Notes: generated by a model from the letters alone, not told the origin. Shown: positions 1-6,411, numbered from the stretch's first letter. The stretch is DNA of 7,952 nt from an uncultured Collinsella sp. (GCA_900549535.1 UROR01000095.1:1-7952), one strand, 5' to 3'. Program-made: numbers and translations.

Positions 1-1
1 C

Positions 2-346
2 AACCTGATGGGTGTCGCCGCCGGTATCGCAACCACCGGTCGCGTTGCCTTCGCGAGCACCTTTGCCATGTTTGCAGCCGGCCGCGCCTTTGAGCAGGTC
101 CGCAACTCCATCGGCTACCCGCACCTCAACGTTAAGATCGGCGCCACGCACGCCGGCATCTCGGTGGGCGAGGACGGCGCTACTCACCAGTGCTGCGAGG
201 ATATCGCCCTGATGCGTGTCATCCCCGGCATGACCGTGATCGTTCCCGCCGACGATGTGGAGGCTCGTGCCGTGACGCGTGCCGCTTACGAGTGCGATGG
301 CCCCGTCTACATGCGCTTTGCCCGATTTTTTTTTAATGTTATGTAG
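2..346 (+). CDS. Transketolase C-terminal subunit, 5' fragment (partial, ends at in-frame TAG)
   Basis: This is the pyrimidine-binding (PYR) domain of a transketolase encoded as a separate C-terminal subunit. With its N-terminal partner it would transfer two-carbon units between sugar phosphates in the pentose phosphate pathway, using thiamine diphosphate. The frame is open from base 2, so the true start and the conserved Glu that activates the cofactor (family motif EQN) lie just outside the window; only the N of that motif is visible. Family hallmarks are NLMGVAAGIA, the FASTFAMF strand, GATHAGISVGEDGATHQ and PGMTVIVPADD, ending in YMRFAR. Translation then runs into FFFNVM and stops at TAG 344-346. 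The remainder of the family sequence resumes in the same frame after the stop, so the gene is interrupted rather than short. Family assignment is secure; whether the stop is real is not. Confidence 0.85.
   Translation, partial: NLMGVAAGIATTGRVAFASTFAMFAAGRAFEQVRNSIGYPHLNVKIGATHAGISVGEDGATHQCCEDIALMRVIPGMTVIVPADDVEARAVTRAAYECDGPVYMRFARFFFNVM
326..346 (+). other. AT-rich island with T9 run and in-frame stop inside transketolase gene
   Basis: A run of nine T (326-334) is followed by AATGTTATG and TAG (344-346). Almost every base here is A or T, inside an otherwise GC-rich gene. The reading frame on both sides is the same (first base of codons at 2 + 3n), so no net frameshift occurred. Family members have a short linker here between the PYR and C-terminal domains. 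The composition suggests miscalled or substituted bases rather than an ordinary point mutation. Confidence 0.7.
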
Positions 347-361
347 TACACCGAGATCTAC

Positions 362-766
362 ATGTTCGAGGTGGGTAAGGGCATCGTCATGCGCGAGGGT
401 GCCGACGTGACCATCATCGCCTGCGGCTTGATGGTCGGCGAGGCCCTCGAGGCCGCCGAGCAGCTCGCTGCCGAGGGCATCGATGCCGAGGTCATCAACA
501 TGCACACCATCAAGCCCATCGATGCCGACCTGATCGTCAAGAGCGCCACCAAGACCGGCCACGTCGTGACCGTCGAGGAGCATTCCGTGATCGGCGGCTT
601 GGGTAGCGCTGTCGCCGACGTCCTGTGCGAGCAGTGCCCGACGCCGCTTAAGAAGATCGGCGTCAACGACACCTTTGGCGAGTCCGGTCCGGGTGCCGAG
701 CTCCTGCACAAGTACGGCCTGGACGCCGCCAACATCGTGGCCACCACCAAGGAGTTCTTGGCATAA
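362..766 (+). CDS. Transketolase C-terminal subunit, 3' fragment (transketolase_C domain)
   Basis: This is the last domain of the same transketolase subunit. Coding similarity resumes at or just after 347 (YTEIYMFEVGKG), in frame with the upstream fragment; ATG 362 is simply the first available start and has no recognisable RBS. Hallmarks of the transketolase C-terminal domain are FEVGKG, GADVTIIACG, a helix rich in Ala/Glu, INMHTIKPID and TVEEHSVIGGLGSAVADVL. The domain helps form the dimer and cofactor pocket. It cannot act as an enzyme alone because it lacks the PYR domain. The gene ends in TAA 764-766 and a strong hairpin terminator lies about 45 bases on. If the TAG upstream is an error, both entries form one normal gene. 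If it is real, this is the untranslated tail of a pseudogene. Confidence 0.83.
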   Translation: MFEVGKGIVMREGADVTIIACGLMVGEALEAAEQLAAEGIDAEVINMHTIKPIDADLIVKSATKTGHVVTVEEHSVIGGLGSAVADVLCEQCPTPLKKIGVNDTFGESGPGAELLHKYGLDAANIVATTKEFLA

Positions 767-810
767 GGCAAGACGAGGCAAAGTATCGCGTCGACAACCG
801 CAAACAAGCT

Positions 811-848
811 AGAACAGGGGCGTCCTCAAAGAGGGCGCCCCTGTTTAT
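811..848 (+). terminator. Intrinsic terminator after transketolase
   Basis: A 14-bp stem, ACAGGGGCGTCCTC (814-827) against GAGGGCGCCCCTGT (831-844), has one T.G wobble and a three-base AAA loop, and is followed by a short T run. It separates the transketolase gene from ftsE. The T tract is short, so some readthrough is possible. Confidence 0.85.
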
Positions 849-879
849 GCTGAATTTAAATTAGAGTCCTGCCAAGCAA

Positions 880-1040
880 AGTTCCCATGGGGAAACGGGC
901 CCACGCTCACCCCCAAATACATCCCGCGCGCCCGGCGCGGCTTCCCCCCCCCCCCCCCCCCCTCCCCCACCCCGGGGGCCCCGGCTCCTTTTTTTTGGGG
1001 CTCTAACCCCCCCCCCCGGCCGGTGAGACCCAAACCCCGC
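880..1040. repeat. Low-complexity homopolymer stretch (C19, T8, C11), suspect sequence
   Basis: The stretch between the transketolase terminator and the ftsE promoter contains C x19 (944-962), C x5, G x5, T x8 (989-996) and C x11 (1007-1017), in C-rich sequence poor in G on the plus strand. Nothing else in the window looks like this except the T9 run at 326. I find no gene, RNA or paired structure in it. Short frames that cross it encode only Gly/Pro-rich low-complexity peptides and are not credible. Base-calling or gap-filling error is the simplest reading; a slippage-prone regulatory tract is the alternative. Confidence 0.75.
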
Positions 1041-1070
1041 CATGCTTCTTATGTGCAGTAAAGCTAATGC

Positions 1071-1079
1071 TGCTAAAAT
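1071..1079 (+). promoter_or_regulatory. Candidate extended -10 promoter for ftsEX
   Basis: TGC followed by TAAAAT (1074-1079) matches an extended -10 element, about 45 bases before the ftsE GTG. A -35 is poor: TGTGCA at 1052-1057 gives a 16-base spacer but only three matches to TTGACA. It is the best candidate in the clean sequence downstream of the homopolymer stretch. Confidence 0.4.
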
Positions 1080-1124
1080 ACAAAGCGCTCATGTAGTTTA
1101 AACGCACGACGATAAGGAGCACCA

Positions 1125-2345
1125 GTGGGTAACCACTTCCGTACCTCCGGTGCGGGCGATGATGCCCCCAAGACGCAGACAGGCGTCCAGGGCAGTCGTT
1201 TCGCCACTCCGGATTCAGAGGGCCAGCCTGTTGCTCAGGCCCCCACTCAGCCGGCAGATCAGGCACAGCCGGCATCCGATCCCTTTGCCTACAATCCCAC
1301 CAGCGATGTCGCGCTTTCCGGCACGGCGGGTTTTGAGCCCGTTCAGGCCGTGACCGCTCGCGTGGAGCAGCCTCAGGCTGGCGCCGCCACGCCGCAGCCT
1401 ACCATGGCCGGCATTCCCGACCCCATGGCCCCTGCGACGCCGGTTCCTCAGCCTGCGCAGTCCGGTCTCTTTGCCGCTATTCCCGATCCCACGCAGCCTG
1501 CTGCCCCGGTGGTCGAGAGCGATCAGGCAGCCGAGGTCGCAAGCCTCGATAACGCGCTCAACAACCCCGATTTTACGTCGGTGTTTGCGCCCATCGATCC
1601 GCAGGCCAGCCGCAAGAAGATGGCCAAGCAGGCCGGTGTCGAGCCCGTCATCCTTATGGAGCATGTCACCAAGATCTATCCGGCACAGCCCAACAAGCCT
1701 GCACTCGACGACATCAACATCGAGATCTATCCGGGCGAGTTCGTCTTCCTGGTCGGTCACTCCGGCTCGGGTAAGACCACGCTGCTGTCGACGCTCAACC
1801 GTGACGTCAAGCCGACGAGCGGCCGCATCCTGGTTGCCGGTCAGGACCTCATGAAGATCAAGAACCGCAAGGTTCCGTTCCTGCGCCGCCAGATTGGCGC
1901 CGTGTTCCAGGACTTTAAGCTTCTGCCGCAAAAGACCGCCTACGAAAACGTGGCGTTTGCCCTGCAGTGCATCGGCAAGCCCAAGGGCGTCATTCGCAGC
2001 CAGGTGCCTGAGGTGCTGCGTCTGGTCGGCCTGGCCGATCAGATGGACTCGCTGCCCGACCAGCTTTCGGGTGGCGAGCAGCAGCGCGTTGCCGTCGCCC
2101 GCGCTATGGTCAACCGCCCGCCGCTGTTGATCTGCGACGAGCCGACGGGCAATCTCGACCCGGCGATTTCGCTGGGCATCATGAAGCTGCTCGAGCGCAT
2201 TAACCGCACCGGTACCACCGTGATCGTCGCTACGCACGACCGCGAGATGGTCGATAGCATGCACCGTCGCGTGATCGCCCTCGAGGGCGGCCACGTTATC
2301 CGCGACCAGGAGAGGGGAGGTTACGGCAACTATGGCACCAACTAA
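1125..2345 (+). CDS. ftsE: Cell division ATP-binding protein FtsE with long N-terminal extension
   Basis: FtsE is the ABC ATPase that with FtsX transmits ATP hydrolysis across the membrane to activate peptidoglycan hydrolases at the division site. The ATPase domain covers about residues 175-400: Walker A GHSGSGKT (211-218), Q-loop Gln262 in VFQDFKLLP, signature LSGGEQ (314-319), Walker B LLICDE (334-339), D-loop GNLD and H-loop His371. All catalytic elements are intact. The protein is 406 residues, against roughly 220-230 for typical FtsE. The extra 170 residues are N-terminal, rich in Pro, Ala and Gln and probably disordered, with IPDP repeated at 97-100 and 119-122. The GTG start is supported by AAGGAG (1114-1119) five bases upstream. 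An internal ATG at 1620 would give a normal-length protein but lacks a well-placed RBS. The last 14 bases overlap ftsX, indicating translational coupling. Confidence 0.95.
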   Translation: MGNHFRTSGAGDDAPKTQTGVQGSRFATPDSEGQPVAQAPTQPADQAQPASDPFAYNPTSDVALSGTAGFEPVQAVTARVEQPQAGAATPQPTMAGIPDPMAPATPVPQPAQSGLFAAIPDPTQPAAPVVESDQAAEVASLDNALNNPDFTSVFAPIDPQASRKKMAKQAGVEPVILMEHVTKIYPAQPNKPALDDINIEIYPGEFVFLVGHSGSGKTTLLSTLNRDVKPTSGRILVAGQDLMKIKNRKVPFLRRQIGAVFQDFKLLPQKTAYENVAFALQCIGKPKGVIRSQVPEVLRLVGLADQMDSLPDQLSGGEQQRVAVARAMVNRPPLLICDEPTGNLDPAISLGIMKLLERINRTGTTVIVATHDREMVDSMHRRVIALEGGHVIRDQERGGYGNYGTN

Positions 2346-3252
2346 CGTGGGCTACTCCTTCAAAGAGGCAATCAGCCACTTCTTCCGTAACTGGACCACC
2401 TCGCTCGGCGCCGTCATCACGATTTTCCTTTCGCTGTTTATCATCGGCCTGTTCATTATGGGCTCCGCGATGCTGAACTCCGTGATCGGCACCGTCGAGG
2501 ATCAGGTTGTCATCAACGCGTTCATCAGCGATGACGCCGATCAGGCCGATGTTCAGGCTTTTGAGGCCGAGCTCAAGACGTGGAGCAACGTCAAGTCCGT
2601 GACCTACAAGGACAAGGACGACGCGCTGGCCGAGTATACGAGCAAGATGTCGGGCAACGCCGACGCCACCATGAGCGCGCTCGATGGCCAGAACCCGCTG
2701 CCGGCTTCGTTTGCGATCGAGATGGACGATCCGTCCAAGGTCGAGAGCACGGCAGAGAAGCTCAAGAAGGACGCCGATTTCCAGAAGATCGCAGATGATG
2801 GCGACGTCAACGCGAGCGTGCTGTACGGCCAAGAGGAAGTGAGCCGCCTGTTCCAGGTGACCAACTACATCCGCATTGCTGCCGTGGTACTCGTCGGCCT
2901 GCTGACCTTTATCGCGTTCATCTTTATCAACAACACGATTCGCCTGTCCATCACGGCGCGTCGTCGCGAGATCGCGATTATGCGTCTGGTCGGCGCCAGC
3001 AACGGCTTCATTCGCGGCCCGTTTATCACCGAGGGTGTGCTGCAGGCCATTTTGGGCTCGCTGCTTTCCATCGGCGTGCTGGAGCTGCTGCGCAACCTGA
3101 TGATTCCGCGTCTGCAGGAGAGCATCGGCTGGATGTCGTTTGCCCTGCCGATGCAGTACTACCTGGTGACCTATGCTGCGCTGGTCCTGGTCGGCGTGAT
3201 TATCGGTCTCTTTGGTTCTGCCATCGCCATGCGCCGCTATCTGCGCGTGTAG
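2332..3252 (+). CDS. ftsX: Cell division protein FtsX (permease-like partner of FtsE)
   Basis: FtsX is the membrane half of the FtsEX complex and passes the ATPase signal to extracytoplasmic cell-wall hydrolases. The 306-residue length is normal. A short cytoplasmic N-terminus (VGYSFKEAISHFFRNW) is followed by TM1 at about 26-47, an extracytoplasmic domain at about 48-180 containing the family motif NPLPASF (121-127), then TM2 (182-203), TM3 (232-253) and TM4 (277-300). The cytoplasmic loop after TM2 carries RREIAIMRLVGAS, typical of FtsX. The ATG lies within the end of ftsE, with GGGGAGG (2314-2320) upstream at a somewhat long spacing of 11 bases, so coupling with ftsE translation is likely. 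No hydrolase partner gene follows; a terminator does. The target hydrolase must be encoded elsewhere. Confidence 0.96.
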   Translation: MAPTNVGYSFKEAISHFFRNWTTSLGAVITIFLSLFIIGLFIMGSAMLNSVIGTVEDQVVINAFISDDADQADVQAFEAELKTWSNVKSVTYKDKDDALAEYTSKMSGNADATMSALDGQNPLPASFAIEMDDPSKVESTAEKLKKDADFQKIADDGDVNASVLYGQEEVSRLFQVTNYIRIAAVVLVGLLTFIAFIFINNTIRLSITARRREIAIMRLVGASNGFIRGPFITEGVLQAILGSLLSIGVLELLRNLMIPRLQESIGWMSFALPMQYYLVTYAALVLVGVIIGLFGSAIAMRRYLRV

Positions 3253-3276
3253 GCATGTCTGGAATTCATTACTACC

Positions 3277-3310
3277 AACGGGTCGTCTCTTATGGGGCGG
3301 CCCGTTTTTT
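3277..3310 (+). terminator. Intrinsic terminator of the ftsEX operon
   Basis: ACGGGTCG (3278-3285) pairs with CGGCCCGT (3298-3305), with one wobble, around a 12-base loop, and is followed directly by six T (3305-3310). Its position 25 bases after the ftsX stop closes the operon. Confidence 0.9.
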
Positions 3311-3338
3311 GATTCCTATGCGACGGCAGGATCGCGGA

Positions 3339-3353
3339 TCATTTGGGTAGACT
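3339..3353 (+). promoter_or_regulatory. Candidate promoter for rnr (TCATTTGGG-TAGACT)
   Basis: TAGACT (3348-3353) matches four of six bases of the -10 consensus and sits 34 bases before the ATG. It is preceded by TCATTTGGG, which also occurs next to a similar -10-like element (TACACT) upstream of the VanZ-like gene at 6365-6381. I see no convincing -35. The terminator just upstream means a promoter is needed here. Confidence 0.4.
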
Positions 3354-3387
3354 CTTTGGAGTTCGCAACCGATAGTAAGGAGGCGCC

Positions 3388-4548
3388 ATGGGGCGCAACA
3401 ACAAGCATAAGCACGGTGCCCGCAGCAAGCGTGGACCGGTGCGCAGCGAGCGCCGCCCGAGTCTGACCGGACGCGTGCAGCTCCATGAGCACAGCGCCTA
3501 TGTCATAACCGAGAACGGCGACTATAAAGTCATGGGCCGCGGTAAGCGCGAGATCATGGATGGCGATACCGTCGCCGTGAGCATTAAGAACAGCCCGCAT
3601 GGTGAGCGTCGTGCCGTGATTGAGGGGGTCGTCGAGCGCGCTGCCATCAGTGTGGTGGGCACGTACCAGATGGCCGGTCCGCTCGGCGTGATCGAGCCGC
3701 TCGATTCGCGTCTCAAGGCCGATTTCTTCATTTTGCCCGAGGACACTTCGGCCGAGCGCCTGGGCGTTCATCCCGGTGACGCTGTGGTCGCACGCATTCT
3801 GACCTATCCGACGCGCCTTGAATCAGGTACCGTGACCATCGAGCGCCGCATTGGCGGCGATGACGCGCCCGATCTGGGTGTTCAATACGTAATGGCGCGC
3901 TATGGCTATACCGACAGCTATCCCGAGGCGGCGCTGGCCGAGGCCGAGGGCCTTTCGCTCGATGTGACCGCGGCGCTCAAAGATCCGCTCCGACGCGATC
4001 TGCGCGACCGCTTTATCATTACGATTGACCCGGTCGACGCGCGCGACTTTGATGATGCTATCTCGCTGGAGCGCACGCCCGAGGGCGGCTACAGGCTGGG
4101 CGTCCATATTGCCGATGTCTCGCACTATGTTGCCTGGGACGGGCATATCGATCTTGAGGCGCGCCATCGCACGACATCGGTGTATCTGGCCGATCGAGTG
4201 CTGCCCATGCTGCCCGAGCACTTATCGAACGACCTGTGCTCGCTTCGTCCCGACGAGGACCGCTTGGCGTTTACCGTCGATATTGAACTCGATGCGCAGG
4301 GCCGCGTTCGCCGCTACGATCCTTATCCCAGTGTGATTCGCTCGCGCGTGCGAATGGACTACGACGGCGCCGAGGCACTGTTGGTGCGTGCCGGCGCGGT
4401 GGAGTATGGGGTGCTGGAGGGTGCCGCCGAGGATGTTGCGGCTGTAGAGACTTCGCGTGAGGAAGCGCTCGAGCGTGGGCTTGCATGCGAGGAAACTGCT
4501 CGCGGCTATAACGTCGATCTGGGTGATTTTCTTGTCGCCGCCAACTAA
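3388..4548 (+). CDS. rnr: Ribonuclease R, N-terminal fragment (ends at in-frame TAA)
   Basis: RNase R/RNase II-family enzymes degrade RNA 3' to 5' one nucleotide at a time and help clear structured and tmRNA-tagged transcripts. The ATG is supported by TAAGGAGG (3376-3383) four bases upstream. The protein opens with a short basic segment (Lys/Arg/His in residues 1-23), then OB-fold cold-shock-like domains (from about 27 to 190), then the start of the catalytic RNB domain. The metal-binding motif IDPVDARDFDDA is intact, with Asp214, Asp220, Asp222 and Asp223. Translation stops after residue 386 at TAA 4546-4548, inside the RNB domain, before the second conserved block. The rest of the enzyme continues in the same frame. 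The N-terminal helix-turn-helix seen in some RNase R proteins is absent. A 386-residue product would lack part of the active-site channel and the S1 domain, so activity is unlikely. Confidence 0.88.
   Translation: MGRNNKHKHGARSKRGPVRSERRPSLTGRVQLHEHSAYVITENGDYKVMGRGKREIMDGDTVAVSIKNSPHGERRAVIEGVVERAAISVVGTYQMAGPLGVIEPLDSRLKADFFILPEDTSAERLGVHPGDAVVARILTYPTRLESGTVTIERRIGGDDAPDLGVQYVMARYGYTDSYPEAALAEAEGLSLDVTAALKDPLRRDLRDRFIITIDPVDARDFDDAISLERTPEGGYRLGVHIADVSHYVAWDGHIDLEARHRTTSVYLADRVLPMLPEHLSNDLCSLRPDEDRLAFTVDIELDAQGRVRRYDPYPSVIRSRVRMDYDGAEALLVRAGAVEYGVLEGAAEDVAAVETSREEALERGLACEETARGYNVDLGDFLVAAN
4546..4548 (+). other. In-frame TAA interrupting the RNase R gene
   Basis: Codon 387 of a 711-codon frame is TAA. 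Coding similarity is continuous on both sides (DLGDFLVAAN, stop, LAELRRHIRRVRGSVDFDT) and the frame does not shift. One base change from CAA (Gln) or from TAT/TAC (Tyr) would account for it. The base after the stop is C. Confidence 0.8.
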
Positions 4549-4578
4549 CTCGCCGAGCTTCGCCGCCACATTCGTCGC

Positions 4579-5523
4579 GTGCGCGGTTCGGTTGACTTCG
4601 ATACGGCCGAGATTCGCGCTATGTTGGACGAGGACGGCGTGCCCGTGCAGATTGTGGCGCGCGAGCGCTCGTGTGCCACGTCGCTGATCGAGGAAGCCAT
4701 GCTGCTCGCCAACGAGTGCGTGGCCGAGTGGCTGGCCGACCGCGATATCGAGGCCTGCTATCGCGTGCATGAGGATCCGAGCCCCGATAGCCTGCACGGT
4801 GCCGCCGTTGCGCTGGCGCAGCTGGACATCATCGACGATCGCCGTGCTGCCGGTATTGCCCTGGGGAGTCCCGATGAGCTGCAGGCTGCAGTTGATGCTG
4901 CCGCCGGTACGGCCAACGCACCGCTCGTCAACACGCTGCTTCTGCGCAGCATGCAGCGCGCGCTGTACAAGCCGCGCAACGAGGGCCACTTTGCGCTCGC
5001 CGCGCCGTGCTACTGTCACTTTACGAGTCCCATCCGTCGCTACCCCGATCTGGTGGTGCACCGCGTGCTCAAACTGCAGTTGGCCTATGAGCGGCTCGGC
5101 GGCAAGGACGCCTTGGTCCGTACGCCGCGGCTGATCGGCAAGGGGCGCGAGTCGCTGCCGCGCATTCTGCCGCAGATCTGCCGCGCATGCAGCGATGCCG
5201 AGCGCGCGGCAGATGCCGCCAGCCATGCGACGCAAAAGATCAAGATTGCCCAGTACTATGAGGACCGTCTGGGCGAGCGCTATGCCGGAACCGTCTCGTG
5301 GGTTAGCAGCATGGGCCTCTTTGTGCGCTTGGACCTAACACAGGTCGAGGGCCTGGTTTCGATCAAGAGCCTGGGCAACGAGTGGTTCGAATTCGACGAG
5401 GACGCGCTAACGCTCACGGGCGCCGACACGGGGACCCGTTACGAGCTGGGCCAGCGCGTGATTATCGAGGTCTCGCGCGTCAATACCACGCGTGGGCACT
5501 TGGACTTTAAGCTTATCCATTAG
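4579..5523 (+). CDS. rnr: Ribonuclease R, C-terminal fragment (rest of RNB plus S1 domain)
   Basis: This is the remainder of the RNase R frame, which is open from 4549. GTG 4579 is the first possible start and has no RBS, so independent translation is doubtful. Numbered in the joined 711-codon frame, it contains GSVDFDT just after the break, the conserved RNB block HFTSPIRRYPDLVVHR (from His544) that completes the catalytic domain, and an S1 RNA-binding domain at about 632-710 (YAGTVSWVSSMGLFVRL to LDFKLIH). It ends directly after S1, without the long Lys-rich tail of some RNase R proteins. There is no sign of decay downstream of the stop: motifs are intact and no further stops or frameshifts occur. 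That argues for a recent mutation or a sequence error. No smpB follows. Confidence 0.85.
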   Translation: MRGSVDFDTAEIRAMLDEDGVPVQIVARERSCATSLIEEAMLLANECVAEWLADRDIEACYRVHEDPSPDSLHGAAVALAQLDIIDDRRAAGIALGSPDELQAAVDAAAGTANAPLVNTLLLRSMQRALYKPRNEGHFALAAPCYCHFTSPIRRYPDLVVHRVLKLQLAYERLGGKDALVRTPRLIGKGRESLPRILPQICRACSDAERAADAASHATQKIKIAQYYEDRLGERYAGTVSWVSSMGLFVRLDLTQVEGLVSIKSLGNEWFEFDEDALTLTGADTGTRYELGQRVIIEVSRVNTTRGHLDFKLIH

Positions 5524-5550
5524 CCAAATCCCGACTCATGGTGGGGGAGC

Positions 5551-5585
5551 GGAGGGCGGCCTTTCGGGACCGCCCTTCGCATTTG
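5551..5585 (+). terminator. Probable terminator after rnr
   Basis: AGGGCGG (5553-5559) pairs with CCGCCCT (5570-5576) around a 10-base loop; the stem can extend by two weaker pairs. The T-rich tail is weak (TTCGCATTT), so termination may be partial. Confidence 0.65.
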
Positions 5586-5645
5586 GATCGTGACTACCTT
5601 GCCGTCTGCTCGGCCGCCCGCTTACCTGCTATTTGAGAGGTAAAA

Positions 5646-5698
5646 CCTACCAAAATAAACCTGTCCCTTTTTGGCAGGTTTACGAGAGAGCGGGTAGG
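5646..5698. promoter_or_regulatory. Nested inverted repeat upstream of the recombinase, covering its RBS
   Basis: An inner perfect 8-bp inverted repeat, TAAACCTG (5656-5663) and CAGGTTTA (5675-5682), has an 11-base loop. It is flanked by outer 6-bp arms, CCTACC (5646-5651) and GGTAGG (5693-5698). The outer right arm lies two bases before the recombinase ATG and is the only RBS-like sequence, so in RNA the outer stem would mask the ribosome binding site. In DNA the dyad could bind a dimeric protein, including the recombinase itself. It could also be a copy of a dispersed palindromic repeat. No T run follows on the plus strand, so it is not a clear terminator there. Confidence 0.5.
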
Positions 5699-5700
5699 AC

Positions 5701-6306
5701 ATGGCGACTGTGTATGGCTATGCGCGGGTGAGCTCGCGCGATCAAAACCTCAATCGGCAGCTGGACGCGTTGGGCGCCTTTGGCGTGGAGCCGGCGAACA
5801 TCTTTGCCGACCATGCGAGCGGTAAAGACTTCGATCGTCCGCGCTACCGCGAGCTGTTGTGTGCGTTGGGGGACGGGGACGTGCTGGTGGTGCTTTCTAT
5901 CGACCGACTTGGTCGTAATTACTCCGAGATTCTTGAGGAATGGCGGCGCATTACCAAGGAGCTCGGGGTTGCCATTGTGGTGTTGGACATGCCATTGCTT
6001 GACACGCGCGTCAGGGCCAGCGGCGCGCCGGATGTGACCAACACCCTGATTGCCGATATTGTGCTGCAACTGCTGAGCTACGTGGCGCAGGTGGAGCGCG
6101 AGAATATCCATCGGCGCCAGGCGGAGGGAATTGCAGCGGCGCGGGCGCGAGGGGTCCGTTTCGGTCGACCTCGCAAGCCGTGCCCTCCTCAGTTTGAGCT
6201 GGTGCGCGATAGCTATGAGGCAGGCGATATTACCCGCAGCCAGGCGGCAAAGTGCCTGGGCGTGTGCGTGGGGACGTTCGATCGCTGGATGCGCGAGGCG
6301 GGGTAG
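5701..6306 (+). CDS. Serine recombinase (resolvase/invertase family)
   Basis: This 201-residue protein is a small serine recombinase, which cuts and rejoins DNA through a covalent phosphoserine link at specific sites. The N-terminal catalytic domain has YARVSS with Arg9 and the nucleophile Ser11 (by family alignment), ADHASGKDFDRP, and SIDRLGRNY with Arg69 and Arg72. A long helix (about 112-145, ending in QVERENIHRRQAEGIAAARARG) forms the dimer interface. GVRFGRPRKP (151-160) is the minor-groove arm, and a helix-turn-helix covers about 168-198. The length fits invertases and resolvases rather than large transposon integrases. ATG 5701 has only GGTAGG as RBS. No transposase, partner gene or clear pair of recombination sites flanks it, so whether it inverts or resolves DNA, and where, is unknown. 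Confidence 0.93.
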   Translation: MATVYGYARVSSRDQNLNRQLDALGAFGVEPANIFADHASGKDFDRPRYRELLCALGDGDVLVVLSIDRLGRNYSEILEEWRRITKELGVAIVVLDMPLLDTRVRASGAPDVTNTLIADIVLQLLSYVAQVERENIHRRQAEGIAAARARGVRFGRPRKPCPPQFELVRDSYEAGDITRSQAAKCLGVCVGTFDRWMREAG

Positions 6307-6364
6307 GGGTTTGCGTTGCTTTGTCGCTTCCTGTTGCGATTCAAATTTTGATACGGTGACGATG

Positions 6365-6381
6365 TCATTTGGGGCTACACT
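6365..6381 (+). promoter_or_regulatory. Candidate promoter for the VanZ-like gene (TCATTTGGGGC-TACACT)
   Basis: TACACT (6376-6381) matches four of six -10 bases, 30 bases before the TTG start. TCATTTGGG upstream repeats the sequence near the rnr -10 candidate. An 11-base odd palindrome, TCAAATTTTGA (6341-6351), lies a little further upstream and could be an operator. No clear -35 is visible. Confidence 0.4.
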
Positions 6382-6411
6382 CGCTGATATTCAAAAAAAG
6401 GAGGTTGGCCC

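Noticed and set aside
845..1043. Small Gly/Pro-rich minus-strand frames across the homopolymer stretch
   Set aside because: They consist of translated homopolymers, lack an RBS and depend on doubtful sequence.
1215..2294. Long minus-strand open frame (359 codons) opposite ftsE
   Set aside because: It mirrors the codon pattern of a GC-rich gene, has no family motif, and lies opposite a clear ATPase with a good RBS. The same applies to the minus-strand frames at 4222-5235 (opposite rnr), 2296-2832 (opposite ftsX) and 6391-7032 (opposite the VanZ-like gene).
1620..2345. Normal-length FtsE starting at internal ATG 1620
   Set aside because: No RBS is properly spaced before it, whereas GTG 1125 has AAGGAG five bases upstream and the frame is open throughout. 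Secondary initiation cannot be excluded.
344..4548. Stop-codon reassignment, suggested by internal TAG and TAA in conserved genes
   Set aside because: TAG ends ftsX, rnr, the recombinase, the VanZ-like and the ArsC-like genes; TAA ends the transketolase gene and ftsE. Both work as ordinary stops, so reading them as sense codons would run these genes past their natural ends and terminators.
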